64,000 nt of DNA from Paraburkholderia nodosa DSM 21604 (GCF_000519185.1 NZ_JAFA01000005.1:330706-394705); one strand, 5' to 3'. Shown: positions 8,715 through 18,424, counted from the first letter of the stretch. Made by a program: numbers and translations. The notes: a model not told the origin generated them from the sequence alone.

Positions 8715-9068
8715 ATGACCGTGCTGCTGACCTGGCTGATCAACGCGCTCGCGCTCCTGATCATCACCTGGCTCGTTCCGTCGATCCATATTCGCAGTTT
8801 CGGCACCGCGCTCATCGTCGCGATCGTGCTCGGTCTCATCAACGCCGTGCTGCGCCCGCTGCTGATCGTGCTCACGCTGCCCGTGACCATCCTCACGCTC
8901 GGCCTCTTCATCCTCGTGGTGAACGCGCTGTGCTTCTGGCTGGCGGCGTCGCTCCTCAAGGGCTTCGAGGTGTCGGGCTTCTGGTCGGCATTTTTCGGCT
9001 CGATCCTGTACAGCATCGTGTCGTGGCTGCTTTCGGCGCTGATTTTCGGCAACCGCAGCCTCGGCTGA
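8715..9068 (+). CDS. Small membrane protein of the phage-holin-4 superfamily (PF04020 type)
   Basis: 117 residues with four hydrophobic helices. It starts MTVLLTWLINALALLIITWL, has the family-typical loop LGLINAVLRPLLIVLTLPVTI, and a final helix SILYSIVSWLLSALIF. The family name is historical: these are chromosomal membrane proteins of unknown role and there is no phage context here. The ATG at 8715 follows AAAAGGAG; the frame upstream to 8643 has no such support. Its position between ahcY and metF is conserved in Burkholderia-type genomes, which links it to methyl-cycle gene expression but does not show a function. Confidence 0.88.
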   Translation: MTVLLTWLINALALLIITWLVPSIHIRSFGTALIVAIVLGLINAVLRPLLIVLTLPVTILTLGLFILVVNALCFWLAASLLKGFEVSGFWSAFFGSILYSIVSWLLSALIFGNRSLG

Positions 9069-9120
9069 CGCGGGCCCGGACCGCCCACGTTTGCGGCCCG
9101 GCCTCACTGGCCTCATCAAC

Positions 9121-9951
9121 ATGAAACCGATCGAACTCTCATTCGAATTCTTCCCGCCGAAGACGCCGGACGGCGTGGAAAAGCTGCGCGCCACGCGCGC
9201 CCAGCTCGTCACGCTCAAGCCGAAGTTCGTCTCGGTGACGTTCGGCGCGGGCGGCTCGACGCAACAGGGCACGCTCGACACCGTCGTCGACATCGCGAAG
9301 GAAGGCGTCGAGGCGGCGCCGCACCTCTCGTGCATCGGCTCTTCGAAAGAGGACCTGCGCGCGATTCTCGGCGAGTACCGCTCGCACGGCATCCGCCATA
9401 TCGTGGCGCTGCGCGGCGACCTGCCCTCGGGCATGGGCGCGGTGGGCGAACTACGCTACGCGTCGGAACTCGTCGCCTTCATCCGCGAGGAAACCGGCGA
9501 CGCGTTCCACATCGAAGTGGCCGCGTATCCCGAGTACCACCCGCAGGCGCGTTCGCCGCGCCACGACCTCGAAGCGTTCGCGCAAAAGGTGAAAGCGGGC
9601 GCCAATTCGGCGATCACGCAGTACTTCTTCAACGCGGATGCGTATTTCCGCTTCGTCGACGACGCGAAGAAGCTGGGCGTGGATATTCCCATCGTGCCGG
9701 GCATCATGCCGATCACGAACTACTCGCAGCTCATGCGCTTTTCGGAGATGTGCGGCGCCGAAGTGCCGCGCTGGGTCGCGAAGCGCCTGGAAAGCTTCGG
9801 CGACGATCGCGAGTCGATCCGCGCGTTCGGGCTCGACGTGGTGACCGACCTGTGCCGCCGTCTCGTCGAGGCGGGCGTGCCGGGCATCCACTTCTACACG
9901 CTCAACGCGGCGCCGGCCACCAAGGCCATTTGCGAGCGGCTCGGGTTCTAG
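9121..9951 (+). CDS. metF: 5,10-methylenetetrahydrofolate reductase
   Basis: 276 residues. This flavoprotein reduces 5,10-methylene-THF to 5-methyl-THF for methionine synthesis. Motifs seen: the N-terminal SFEFFPPKTPDGVEKL, SVTFGAGGSTQ, IRHIVALRGDLPSG, the FAD-site HIEVAAYPEYHPQ, TQYFFNADAYFRF and PGIMPITNYSQLMRFSEMCG. Length is normal for the family. The ATG at 9121 has no clear Shine-Dalgarno sequence, and no better start exists. With ahcY it regenerates homocysteine and supplies the methyl group for it. Confidence 0.97.
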   Translation: MKPIELSFEFFPPKTPDGVEKLRATRAQLVTLKPKFVSVTFGAGGSTQQGTLDTVVDIAKEGVEAAPHLSCIGSSKEDLRAILGEYRSHGIRHIVALRGDLPSGMGAVGELRYASELVAFIREETGDAFHIEVAAYPEYHPQARSPRHDLEAFAQKVKAGANSAITQYFFNADAYFRFVDDAKKLGVDIPIVPGIMPITNYSQLMRFSEMCGAEVPRWVAKRLESFGDDRESIRAFGLDVVTDLCRRLVEAGVPGIHFYTLNAAPATKAICERLGF

Positions 9952-9982
9952 GGCGCTCGCTCTAGACCCGGCCAGCGGCGAC

Positions 9983-10023
9983 AAACCGCGCGGTTCCCGG
10001 ACTCCCGGGCCGCGCGGTTTTTT
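9983..10023 (+). terminator. Rho-independent terminator after metF
   Basis: AAACCGCGCGG (9983-9993) pairs with CCGCGCGGTTT (10010-10020), with an inner TCCCGG/CCGGGA-like pairing, then a T-run. Confidence 0.85.
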
Positions 10024-10284
10024 ATTGAGATGCGATTGCGCGATTTGCATCAGCAAGGCCGCGCGGCCCGGCTGCGCGCGGCATTTCGGCGCGCTATGTT
10101 CCTGATCCAGCAAGAGAAAAAAAGGGGGCGAAGCTACGCTGCACCGCAGCATGCTGCAACGACGACGCCTGTCAACCCGGCGTTTTCCACAAGCGACCGG
10201 ACTTTTGGCTTGCTTGTGACTGCGGCACGTGCTCAAGTAAGATCGCGCTACGCTGGCGCAAGCCGGCATTGAACTGGAGGAAAC
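10024..10284. promoter_or_regulatory. dppA leader with probable promoter
   Basis: No gene in this ~260-base stretch. TTGTGA (10214-10219) and TAAGAT (10238-10243) with 18-base spacing form a plausible sigma-70 promoter about 40 bases before the dppA start. No operator was recognised. Confidence 0.5.
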
Positions 10285-11919
10285 ATGAAAGAAAACAAAC
10301 TGTTGCGGGCTGCCCTAATGACGTCTCTCGTGGCGCTCGCAGCGGCATCGATTGCTGGAGCGCCGCTCGCGCACGCCGCGCAAAGCATTCCGAACAAGAC
10401 GCTCGTCTATTGCTCGGAAGGCAGCCCCGCTGGCTTCGACCCGGCCCAATACACGACCGGCACCGACTTCACCGCGAACACGTTCACCGTCTACAACCGC
10501 CTCGTCGAGTTCGAGCGCGGCGGCACCAAGGTCGAACCGGGTCTCGCAGAATCGTGGGACGTGTCCCAGGACGGCAAGACCTACACGTTCCATCTGCGTC
10601 ATGGCGTGAAGTTCCAGACCACCTCGTTCTTCAAGCCCACGCGCGAATTCAATGCGGACGACGTCGTGTTCTCGTTCGACCGCATGCTCAACCCGAACAA
10701 TGCGTTCCGCAAGGCGTACCCGGTGTCGTTCCCGTACTTCACGGACATGGGCCTCGACAAGCTGATCGCGAAGGTCGAAAAGGTCGATCCGTACACGGTC
10801 AAGTTCACGCTGAACGAGCCGAACGCGCCGTTCATCCAGAACATGGCGATGGAATTCGCCTCGATCCTTTCGGCTGAATACGCGGATCAACTGATGAAGG
10901 CCGGCAAGGCCGCCGACATCAACCAGTTCCCGGTCGGCACGGGTCCGTTCATCTTCAAGAGCTACACGAAGGACGCGACCATCCGCTACGACGGCAATCC
11001 CGACTACTGGAAGCCGGGCGCCGTGAAGCTCTCGAAGCTGATCTTCTCGATCACGCCGGACGCCAGCGTGCGCGTGCAGAAGATCAAGCGCGACGAATGT
11101 CAGGTGATGAGCTATCCGCGTCCCGCCGACATCGCGCCGCTGAAGGCCGAGCCGAACATCGCGATGCCGTCGCAGCCGGGCTTCAACCTGGGCTACCTGT
11201 CGTACAACGTCACGCACAAGCCGCTCGACAACGCGGACGTGCGCCACGCGCTCGACATGGCGATCAACAAGAAGGCGATCATCGAGTCGGTGTACCAGGG
11301 TGCGGGCCAGCTCGCGACCAACCCGATGCCGCCGACGCAGTGGTCCTACGTCAAGAACCTGCCGGCCAACGCGTACGACCCGGAGAAGGCCAAGGCGCTG
11401 CTCGCCAAGGCTGGCTTGTCGAACGGTTTCGAGATCACGCTGTGGGCCATGCCCGTGCAGCGCGCCTACAACCCGAACGCACGTCTGATGGCCGAGATGA
11501 TCCAGGCCGACTGGGCGAAGATCGGCGTGAAGGCGAAGATCGTCACGTATGAGTGGGGCGAGTACATCAAGCGCGCGCACGCGGGCGAGGACGACTCGAT
11601 GCTGATCGGCTGGACGGGCGACAACGGCGATCCCGACAACTGGCTCGGCACGCTGCTCGGCTGCGAAGCGGTGAACGGCAACAACTTCGGCAAGTGGTGC
11701 TACAAGCCGTTCGACGACCTGGTCCAGAAGGGCCGCCAGACCTCGGACGTGGCGCAGCGCACGAAGTACTACCAGGAAGCGCAGCAGATCTTCGCGAAGC
11801 AACTGCCGTTCTCGCCGATCGCTCACTCGACCGTTTATCAGCCGGTCAGCAAGAAGGTGACCGACATGCGCATCGAACCGCTCGGCTACGCGCGCTTCGA
11901 CGGCGTGGGCATGCAGTAA
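10285..11919 (+). CDS. dppA: Dipeptide ABC transporter periplasmic binding protein
   Basis: 544 residues with a signal peptide (MKENKLLRAALMTSLVAL, cleavage after AHA near residue 31). It is an SBP_bac_5 family extracytoplasmic solute-binding protein: LVYCSEGSPAGFDPAQYTTG at the mature N-terminus, LAESWDVSQDGKTYTFHLR, FNADDVVFSFDRM, FPVGTGPFIFKSY and the C-terminal MLIGWTGDNGDPDNWLGTLL. These match DppA of the enteric type, which captures di- and tripeptides (and heme in E. coli). It has a strong GGAGG site before the ATG at 10285. It is first gene of dppABCDF; two stable hairpins separate it from dppB, as expected if the binding protein is made in excess. Confidence 0.95.
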   Translation: MKENKLLRAALMTSLVALAAASIAGAPLAHAAQSIPNKTLVYCSEGSPAGFDPAQYTTGTDFTANTFTVYNRLVEFERGGTKVEPGLAESWDVSQDGKTYTFHLRHGVKFQTTSFFKPTREFNADDVVFSFDRMLNPNNAFRKAYPVSFPYFTDMGLDKLIAKVEKVDPYTVKFTLNEPNAPFIQNMAMEFASILSAEYADQLMKAGKAADINQFPVGTGPFIFKSYTKDATIRYDGNPDYWKPGAVKLSKLIFSITPDASVRVQKIKRDECQVMSYPRPADIAPLKAEPNIAMPSQPGFNLGYLSYNVTHKPLDNADVRHALDMAINKKAIIESVYQGAGQLATNPMPPTQWSYVKNLPANAYDPEKAKALLAKAGLSNGFEITLWAMPVQRAYNPNARLMAEMIQADWAKIGVKAKIVTYEWGEYIKRAHAGEDDSMLIGWTGDNGDPDNWLGTLLGCEAVNGNNFGKWCYKPFDDLVQKGRQTSDVAQRTKYYQEAQQIFAKQLPFSPIAHSTVYQPVSKKVTDMRIEPLGYARFDGVGMQ

Positions 11920-11937
11920 GGATAATCGGGTAAGACT

Positions 11938-12013
11938 TTCCGCTCGGTCCGCACATCAGCCAGGACCGGCGGAAAATGGTCCGGCGACCGGGGTCACGAG
12001 CCCCTGTCGCCGG
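11938..12013 (+). promoter_or_regulatory. Two stem-loops between dppA and dppB
   Basis: Hairpin 1 (11938-11974) pairs TTCCGC with GCGGAA and GGTCC with GGACC. Hairpin 2 (11981-12013) pairs CCGGCGAC with GTCGCCGG and GGGG with CCCC. No T-run follows, so these are more likely mRNA-stabilising or attenuating structures than full terminators. Confidence 0.6.
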
Positions 12014-12048
12014 TTGCGTTTCATTTCAAGCTTTTGGGGGAACACCAC

Positions 12049-13062
12049 ATGTTCCGCTTCGTACTGCGCCGCATCGGCATGGTCATACCCACGTTCATCG
12101 GTATCACCATCCTTGCGTTCGCACTCATCCACCTGATTCCGGGCGACCCCATCGAAGTGATGATGGGCGAGCGCGGCGTCGATCCGCAAATGCACGCCGA
12201 GGCGATGCACCGCCTGGGGCTCGACGAGCCCCTGCCGATGCAGTATGTGCACTACGTCTGGCACGCCGTGCACGGCAATCTCGGCACCTCGATCATCACC
12301 AACACGAGCGTGATGGGCGAGTTTCTCGCGCGCTTTCCCGCCACCGTCGAGCTGTCGATCTGCGCGCTCATTTTCGCGCTCGCGGTCGGCTTGCCCGCCG
12401 GCGTGTTCGCCGCACTGCGGCGCGGCACCGTCGTCGATCACGGCGTCATGGGCACCGCGCTCACCGGCTACTCCATGCCGATCTTCTGGTGGGGGCTCAT
12501 CCTCATCATGGTGTTCTCGTCGAAGCTCGGCTGGACGCCTGTGTCGGGCCGCATCGCGGTGGAATTCGACATTCCGCACGTGACCGGCTTCATGCTGATC
12601 GACTCGCTCCTGCCCGGCACCGACGAAGGCGCGTTCAGGTCGGTGCTGAGCCACCTGATCCTGCCGGCCATCGTGCTCGGCACGATTCCGCTCGCCGTGA
12701 TCGCGCGCATGACGCGCTCTTCCATGCTCGAAGTGCTGCGTGAGGACTACATCCGCACTGCGCGCGCCAAGGGTCTTTCGCCCTTGCGCGTGATCGTCGT
12801 GCATGCGCTGCGCAACGCGCTCATTCCCGTGGTGACCGTGATCGGCCTGCAGGTCGGCACGCTGCTCGCGGGCGCGGTGCTCACCGAAACGCTGTTCTCC
12901 TGGCCCGGCATCGGCAAATGGCTGATCGACGCGATCAGCCGGCGCGACTATCCGGTGGTGCAAGGCGGCATTCTCATGATCGCGACGCTCGTGATCGTCG
13001 TGAACCTGTTCGTCGATCTGCTGTACGGCGTGCTCAACCCGCGCATTCGACATACGAGGTAA
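12049..13062 (+). CDS. dppB: Dipeptide ABC transporter permease DppB
   Basis: 337 residues, six predicted membrane helices, starting MFRFVLRRIGMVIPTFIGIT. It contains LIHLIPGDPIEVMMGE of the DppB/OppB N-terminal periplasmic region and the EAA cytoplasmic loop MLEVLREDYIRTARAKGLS, which docks on the ATPases. It is an inner-membrane partner of DppC. The ATG at 12049 follows TTGGGGGAA; an upstream in-frame start at 12034 would lie within the ribosome binding site. Confidence 0.95.
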   Translation: MFRFVLRRIGMVIPTFIGITILAFALIHLIPGDPIEVMMGERGVDPQMHAEAMHRLGLDEPLPMQYVHYVWHAVHGNLGTSIITNTSVMGEFLARFPATVELSICALIFALAVGLPAGVFAALRRGTVVDHGVMGTALTGYSMPIFWWGLILIMVFSSKLGWTPVSGRIAVEFDIPHVTGFMLIDSLLPGTDEGAFRSVLSHLILPAIVLGTIPLAVIARMTRSSMLEVLREDYIRTARAKGLSPLRVIVVHALRNALIPVVTVIGLQVGTLLAGAVLTETLFSWPGIGKWLIDAISRRDYPVVQGGILMIATLVIVVNLFVDLLYGVLNPRIRHTR

Positions 13063-13116
13063 GCGAGCCATGACAATGCGAACCCCACAACACCACATTC
13101 AACACCAGGAGGCATG

Positions 13117-14034
13117 ATGGCTGACATTCAGAACACCGTGCCTCGCGCCGTCACGCCGCCTTCGGGCCGCGCGCTCGTGCTGCGCGAATTCTGGGCGAAC
13201 TTCTCGCGCAACAGGGGCGCCGTGGGCGCCGGCGTGATCGTGCTCGCGCTGATCCTTATCGCGATCTTCGCGCCGCTGATCGCGCCGCACAGCCCCATCG
13301 AGCAATACCGCGACTACGTGAAGATTCCGCCCGCCTGGCTCGACGGCGGCAACTGGAAGTTCATTCTCGGCACCGACGAAGCGGGCCGCGACATCCTCTC
13401 GCGTCTCATGTACGGCGCGCGGCTTTCGCTTTGGATCGGCTGCGTCTCGGTCGTGCTCGCGCTGATTCCGGGCATCGTGCTCGGGCTCGTGGCCGCGTTC
13501 TTCGAGAAGTGGGCCGATACGCCGATCATGCGTCTCATGGACGTGCTGCTCGCGCTGCCCTCGCTGCTCCTCGCGGTGGCCGTGGTCGCGATCATCGGTC
13601 CGGGTCTCACGAACACCATGCTCGCGATCGCGATCGTGGCGCTGCCCGGCTACGTGCGTCTTACGCGCGGTTCGGCTTTGGGCGAACTGCACAAGGAGTA
13701 CGTGACCGCTTCGCGCGTGGCCGGTGCCGGCACGCTGCGCCTGATGTTCTCGCAGGTGCTGCCCAACTGTACGGCTCCGCTCATCGTGCAGGCCACGCTC
13801 GGGTTTTCCTCGGCGATTCTCGACGCCGCCGCGCTCGGCTTCCTTGGCCTCGGCGTGCAGCCGCCGCGTGCAGAGTGGGGCGCGATGCTCGCCTCGGCGC
13901 GCGACTACATCGACAGCGCATGGTGGATCGTCACGATGCCGGGTCTGTCCATCCTCATTTCGGTGCTCGCGATCAACCTGCTCGGCGACGGGCTGCGCGA
14001 CGCGCTCGATCCCAAGCTCAAGCGGATGGCCTGA
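13117..14034 (+). CDS. dppC: Dipeptide ABC transporter permease DppC
   Basis: 305 residues. The N-terminal OppC_N helix ([20 protein letters not shown]) is followed by [20 protein letters not shown], the hallmark of the DppC/OppC family, and the EAA loop [18 protein letters not shown]. Two ATGs occur at 13114 and 13117; AGGAGG ends at 13112, so the second has the better spacing. It ends two bases before the dppD start. Confidence 0.95.
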   Translation: MADIQNTVPRAVTPPSGRALVLREFWANFSRNRGAVGAGVIVLALILIAIFAPLIAPHSPIEQYRDYVKIPPAWLDGGNWKFILGTDEAGRDILSRLMYGARLSLWIGCVSVVLALIPGIVLGLVAAFFEKWADTPIMRLMDVLLALPSLLLAVAVVAIIGPGLTNTMLAIAIVALPGYVRLTRGSALGELHKEYVTASRVAGAGTLRLMFSQVLPNCTAPLIVQATLGFSSAILDAAALGFLGLGVQPPRAEWGAMLASARDYIDSAWWIVTMPGLSILISVLAINLLGDGLRDALDPKLKRMA

Positions 14035-14035
14035 C

Positions 14036-15034
14036 ATGAACAAAGAACTTTTGACCATCCGTAATCTGGCGGTGAACTTCAACGGCCTGCCCGCCGTTGA
14101 CCGCGTGAATCTGTCGGTCGCGCCTGGCGAAGTGCTCGGCATCGTCGGCGAGTCGGGCTCGGGCAAGAGCGTGACGATGATGGCGCTGATGGGCCTCATC
14201 GACGCCCCCGGCAAGGTGAGCGCGGATTCGATCACCTTCGACGGCCGCGATCTGCTGGGCGCCACGGGCAAGGAGCGCCGCCGCATCGTGGGCAAGGACA
14301 TCGCCATGGTGTTCCAGGACGCGCTCACGAGCCTGAACCCGAGCTACACCGTCGGTTATCAGATCAAGGAAGTGCTCAAGCTGCACGAGGGCCTGCGCGG
14401 CTCGGCGCTGCATGCGCGCGCGATCGAACTGCTCGACCAGGTCGGCATTCCCGACGCGAAGAACCGCATCGACAACTTCCCGCACCAGATGTCGGGCGGC
14501 ATGAACCAGCGCGTGATGATCGCGATGGCCGTGGCCTGCAACCCGAAGCTGCTGATCGCCGACGAGCCCACCACGGCGCTCGACGTGACGATCCAGGCGC
14601 AGATCATGGAGCTGCTCGTGCGTCTGCAGAAGGACCGCGGCATGGCGCTCGTGCTGATCTCGCACGACCTGGCCGTGGTGTCCGAAGTCGCGCAACGCGT
14701 GGCCGTGATGTACGCGGGCGAGATCATCGAAACGAACCGCGTGCCGGACATCTTTTCGCGTCCGCATCATCCGTACACGGAAGCGCTGCTCGCCGCGATT
14801 CCCGAGCACAACAAGGGGGCGATGCGGCTTGCCGCGCTGCCCGGCATGGTGCCCGGCCGCGACGACCGGCCGAGCGGCTGTCTCTTCGCGCCGCGCTGCA
14901 AGTATGTGGTGGATGACTGCATGAAGGCGCGGCCCGCGCTCGACGCGGTGACCGATGAGAGCGGCTATGCGCAAGTGCGCTGCATCAAGCCGCTGAACGC
15001 GGCGGTGACTCAATCCAGTGGAGGCGCGCGATGA
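14036..15034 (+). CDS. dppD: Dipeptide ABC transporter ATPase DppD
   Basis: 332 residues. Walker [15 protein letters not shown] signature [16 protein letters not shown], Walker [13 protein letters not shown] and switch His in ISHDLAVV are all intact. The C-terminal oligopeptide-transporter extension contains the [14 protein letters not shown]ys cluster that in relatives binds a 4Fe-4S centre. The ATG at 14036 follows the dppC stop by one base; the frame upstream overlaps dppC and is not used. It forms a heterodimer with DppF. Confidence 0.95.
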   Translation: MNKELLTIRNLAVNFNGLPAVDRVNLSVAPGEVLGIVGESGSGKSVTMMALMGLIDAPGKVSADSITFDGRDLLGATGKERRRIVGKDIAMVFQDALTSLNPSYTVGYQIKEVLKLHEGLRGSALHARAIELLDQVGIPDAKNRIDNFPHQMSGGMNQRVMIAMAVACNPKLLIADEPTTALDVTIQAQIMELLVRLQKDRGMALVLISHDLAVVSEVAQRVAVMYAGEIIETNRVPDIFSRPHHPYTEALLAAIPEHNKGAMRLAALPGMVPGRDDRPSGCLFAPRCKYVVDDCMKARPALDAVTDESGYAQVRCIKPLNAAVTQSSGGAR

Positions 15035-16065
15035 ACGCAGTCCAGCAACACGCGGCTCATCAGGACCATCAGGACGACAAGGTTCTCATCGCCGACGGTC
15101 TCAAGAAGCATTACACCGTCAAGCGCGGCATGTTCGGCACGGGCACCGTGAAGGCGCTCAATGGCGTGTCGTTCTCGCTCACGCGCGGGCGCACGCTCGC
15201 CGTGGTGGGCGAGTCCGGCTGCGGCAAATCGACGCTCGCGCGCCAGCTCACGATGATCGAGCCGCCCACCGCGGGCAAGCTGACCATCGACGGCGAGGAC
15301 GTTGCGCACGCAAGCGCCGCGAAGATCGCCGCGCTGCGCCGCCGCGTGCAGATGGTGTTCCAGAACCCGTTCGCCTCGCTCAATCCGCGCAAGACCGTGG
15401 AGCAGACGCTCGGCGAGCCGCTCGCCATCAACACGCGGCTCACGGCGAGCGAGCGCGCGGACCGCATCGCGCACATGATGCGCATCGTCGGCCTGCGGCC
15501 CGAGCACGCCAAGCGCTATCCGCACATGTTTTCGGGCGGCCAGCGCCAGCGCGTGGCGATCGCGCGGGCCATGATTCTCGACCCGCAGATCGTCGTGGCC
15601 GACGAGCCGGTTTCCGCGCTCGACGTCTCGATCCAGGCGCAGATTCTCAATCTGTTCATGGACTTGCAGGAGCAGTTCCGCACGAGCTACGTGTTCATCT
15701 CGCACAACCTGGCCGTGGTCGAGCACATTGCCGACGACGTGATGGTGATGTACCTGGGCGGCGTGGCGGAACTGGGCGACAAGGACACGGTGATCTCGCG
15801 GCCGCGCCATCCGTACACGCGCTCGCTGCTCTCGGCCACGCCCGCGATCTTCGAAGCGGACCGCCGCGTGAAGATCAAGCTCGAGGGCGAATTGCCTTCG
15901 CCGCTCAACCCGCCGTCTGGTTGCACGTTCCATCAACGTTGTCCATACGCGGTCGATCGGTGTCGTAAGGAAGTGCCTGTACTTCGCGAAGTGGACGGCC
16001 GTCAGGTATCCTGCCATCGTGCAGAGGAGGTGGGGGAAGAGGATGGGCGGCCCATGCCGGCCTGA
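15031..16065 (+). CDS. dppF: Dipeptide ABC transporter ATPase DppF
   Basis: 344 residues, overlapping dppD by four bases (ATGA), which points to translational coupling. Walker [19 protein letters not shown], signature [15 protein letters not shown], Walker [15 protein letters not shown] and [13 protein letters not shown] are present, followed by the C-terminal peptide-transporter extension [14 protein letters not shown]. The N-terminus has a His/Gln-rich stretch (~residues 4-15). It completes a DppBCDF importer. Confidence 0.95.
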   Translation: MNAVQQHAAHQDHQDDKVLIADGLKKHYTVKRGMFGTGTVKALNGVSFSLTRGRTLAVVGESGCGKSTLARQLTMIEPPTAGKLTIDGEDVAHASAAKIAALRRRVQMVFQNPFASLNPRKTVEQTLGEPLAINTRLTASERADRIAHMMRIVGLRPEHAKRYPHMFSGGQRQRVAIARAMILDPQIVVADEPVSALDVSIQAQILNLFMDLQEQFRTSYVFISHNLAVVEHIADDVMVMYLGGVAELGDKDTVISRPRHPYTRSLLSATPAIFEADRRVKIKLEGELPSPLNPPSGCTFHQRCPYAVDRCRKEVPVLREVDGRQVSCHRAEEVGEEDGRPMPA

Positions 16066-17368
16066 AGCGACGGCGGCGCGTCGTTTTATTGCTACGCGCC
16101 GCCAGTTGATGGGCGGCCGTCGTGCCGCCTTTTTCACTGTTTTTTCCACCGTTTTCTCCGCCGCTCTTTCAATCGTTCCGGCTGCCGCGTTTGCCGTGGC
16201 GGCCGGGTTGAGTACGGCTGTTCGTGTGACATTCGGTGTGGCTTTTGGTGTGGCATTCGCGGTGGCGTTGCGTGCGGCGTTGAAGAAAGCGTCGAGCGAC
16301 GCGGCGCGCGCGGCGCTCACGCTGGCGCTCGCGGTCGGCGTTCTCGCCGGTGCCTCGGGCCCGGCGTTCGCTGGCGGCGCCGTCGCCAACACGCCCGGCG
16401 TGCACCCGGCCGTGCCCATGCCGCCCGGCGCGGCGCGCGGCGCGAACGGCGGCATTCCCGGCTTTCATGCCGCGCCCGCCGTGCCGAGCTACGCATCGGG
16501 CACGACGGCTGGCGGTCCGGTGCGCACCCAGCCTGCGCGCATGCCGTTCTACGTCGCCACGCGCGGCAATCTCACGATCTATCTGCTCGGCACGCTCCAT
16601 GTGGGCGACCCCGCCGACTACCCGCCCGGCCAGCCGTTTCGCCCGCCGATTCTCGCGGCGCTCGCCGCGTCGCCCATTCTCGCGCTCGAGCTTTCCCCCG
16701 ACGATCTGCTCGTTTCCCAGGACGACGTCTCGAAATACGGGGTGTGCAGACGGCCCTGCCTGCCGGGCCTGTTGCCCGATCCGCTCTGGCAGAAACTCGA
16801 GGCGCGCATGCGCGGCAATCCGGAGGCGCTCGCCGAGATCCGCAAAATGCGGCCGTGGCTCGCTTCGCTGCTCGTGGAGACCTACGACTCGCTGAGCGCC
16901 GGCCTGCAGACCGAGTTCGGCACCGAGGCGCAGCTGCAGAACGTGTTCCTGCGCTGGAAGGGCCGCCGCATCGTCGGGCTGGAGACGCTCGGCGAGCAGA
17001 TGCGCGCTTTCACGAACCTGAGCCTCGCACAGCAGCGCGAGATGCTCGCCCAGGACCTCGCGCAGACGCCGGCGCAAAACGTATCCGACGTGCAGACGCT
17101 CCTGCACCTGTGGCGCGTGGGCGACGCCGACGCGATCGCCGCATGGGAATCGGCTCGCACCGAAAAGCTCTCGCACGACGCCCGGGTGGCGGCGTCGGTC
17201 GATAACCGCATCGTCTACGAGCGCAACCGGCGCTTCGTTTCGCGCATGCAGCAATACGTGGCGCCGAACAAGCCGCTCTTCGTTGCCGTCGGCGCGCTGC
17301 ACCTGGGCGGCCCGAAAGGCGTGCTCCAGTTGCTGCGCCAGCGTGGCTTCAACGTCGACCCAGGTTGA
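16043..17368 (+). CDS. TraB/GumN-family protein, probably exported
   Basis: About 441 residues from the ATG at 16043. The C-terminal ~280 residues fit the TraB/PrgY/GumN family: FYVATRGNLTIYLLGTLHVG near its start, CGxxPxCLPGLL-like loop, and FVAVGALHLGGPKGVLQLLR at its end with the conserved GALH. This family resembles metal-dependent Tiki-type proteases, but most bacterial members have no proven activity. The start is unsure. The frame opens at a GTG (16019) inside dppF; the 16043 ATG follows GAAGAGG. A TTG at 16280 would give MKKASSDAARAALTLALAVG, a textbook signal peptide. It directly follows dppF and may be co-transcribed. Confidence 0.75.
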   Translation: MGGPCRPEATAARRFIATRRQLMGGRRAAFFTVFSTVFSAALSIVPAAAFAVAAGLSTAVRVTFGVAFGVAFAVALRAALKKASSDAARAALTLALAVGVLAGASGPAFAGGAVANTPGVHPAVPMPPGAARGANGGIPGFHAAPAVPSYASGTTAGGPVRTQPARMPFYVATRGNLTIYLLGTLHVGDPADYPPGQPFRPPILAALAASPILALELSPDDLLVSQDDVSKYGVCRRPCLPGLLPDPLWQKLEARMRGNPEALAEIRKMRPWLASLLVETYDSLSAGLQTEFGTEAQLQNVFLRWKGRRIVGLETLGEQMRAFTNLSLAQQREMLAQDLAQTPAQNVSDVQTLLHLWRVGDADAIAAWESARTEKLSHDARVAASVDNRIVYERNRRFVSRMQQYVAPNKPLFVAVGALHLGGPKGVLQLLRQRGFNVDPG

Positions 17369-17420
17369 GCCGGCTTGGGTCTTTGCGCCCGAATCTCGCG
17401 GCCGCGCGCGGCCTGAACGC

Positions 17421-17449
17421 AAAAAAGCCGGCTTTCGCCGGCTTTTTTT
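17421..17449. terminator. Bidirectional terminator
   Basis: AAAAAAGCCGGC-TTTC-GCCGGCTTTTTTT, between the TraB/GumN gene and the convergent DUF979 gene. Confidence 0.92.
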
Positions 17450-17470
17450 GCAACCGCATGCGTACGCGGG

Positions 17471-18424
17471 TCAAAACCCGAACACATTCAGCAGCACGAT
17501 ATTCGCCGCGAGGATGCCCAGCGCCGTGGGCACCTGCGCGCGTATCACCGCGTTCTTGTCGGGCAGCTCCAGCAGCGCCGCGGGCACCATGTTGAAGTTC
17601 GCGGCCATCGGCGTCATGAGCGTGCCGCAGTAGCCCGAGAACATGCCGATGGCGGCCATCATCGCCGGATTGACGTGGAACACGCCCACCAGCACCGGCA
17701 CGCCCACGCCGCCCGTCATCACCGGAAACGCGGCGAAGCCGTTGCCCATGATGATCGTGAAGAGCGCCATGCCCACGCAATAGACCACCACGGCGACGAA
17801 GCGCACGTCCATGTTGATGTACGACGTCGTCACGTGCGCCACGGCCTTGCCCACGCCCGCGTCCGAGAACACGAGGCCGAGCATCCCGAGCATCTGCGGC
17901 AGGACGGCGGCCCACGAGAGCGCGTCGACGAGGCGGCGGGTTTCCTTCATCGACTGGCCGACGCTATCGCGCGTGATGATGCAGGCGATGACGAGCGCGA
18001 TCACGCAGCCAATGCCGAAGCCGATCAGCGTGACGTTCTTCGGGTCGATGAGCGCCTTGCCGCCGAATACGAGATGGCTGGCCGCGAGCGTGAGCACGAC
18101 GGTGACGACGGGAATGGTGAGCGCGGGCACGAAAAGCTTGTTGCCCAGCCGCTTCGCACTGGCGATACGCGTTTCGAGCGCGAGCACCTTGGGCTTGGCG
18201 GCCGTCACGCCGCCGAGACCCGCGATGAGCGCCATGGCGAGCACGAGCACGCCCACGACTTCGGCGGGCAGCAGGTCGCCGACGAGAAAGATGAGCGCGT
18301 AGAGCAGCCAGAAGCCGCCCGCCGTGAAGCGGCGCGGATGCTCGCGGTCCATCACGATCATGCCGCCGACGATCAGCAGCACGATGCCGAGCAGCCAGAA
18401 GAGCCAGTTGAGGGTGAGCGTCAT
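17471..18424 (-). CDS. DUF979 membrane protein, putative permease subunit
   Basis: 317 residues, with about nine hydrophobic helices; starts MTLTLNWLFWLLGIVLLIVGG. Features of the DUF979 family are IIMGNGFAAFPVMTGGVGVP and GYCGTLMTPMAANFNMVPAA near the C-terminus. Its ATG overlaps the stop of the DUF969 gene (ATGA), so the two are made together. DUF979 and DUF969 genes occur next to pyrrolidone-carboxylate peptidase or 5-oxoprolinase genes in diverse bacteria, and here they share a strand with pxpBCA; a role in 5-oxoproline uptake or export is an inference from that pairing. Confidence 0.85.
   Translation of the reverse strand: MTLTLNWLFWLLGIVLLIVGGMIVMDREHPRRFTAGGFWLLYALIFLVGDLLPAEVVGVLVLAMALIAGLGGVTAAKPKVLALETRIASAKRLGNKLFVPALTIPVVTVVLTLAASHLVFGGKALIDPKNVTLIGFGIGCVIALVIACIITRDSVGQSMKETRRLVDALSWAAVLPQMLGMLGLVFSDAGVGKAVAHVTTSYINMDVRFVAVVVYCVGMALFTIIMGNGFAAFPVMTGGVGVPVLVGVFHVNPAMMAAIGMFSGYCGTLMTPMAANFNMVPAALLELPDKNAVIRAQVPTALGILAANIVLLNVFGF

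Noticed and set aside
8715..9068. Prophage remnant suggested by the holin-like family name
   Set aside because: No phage genes nearby; the family is a chromosomal membrane protein in this conserved ahcY-metF position.
9069..9120. SAM or cobalamin riboswitch upstream of metF
   Set aside because: The 52-base gap is too short and has none of the conserved cores.
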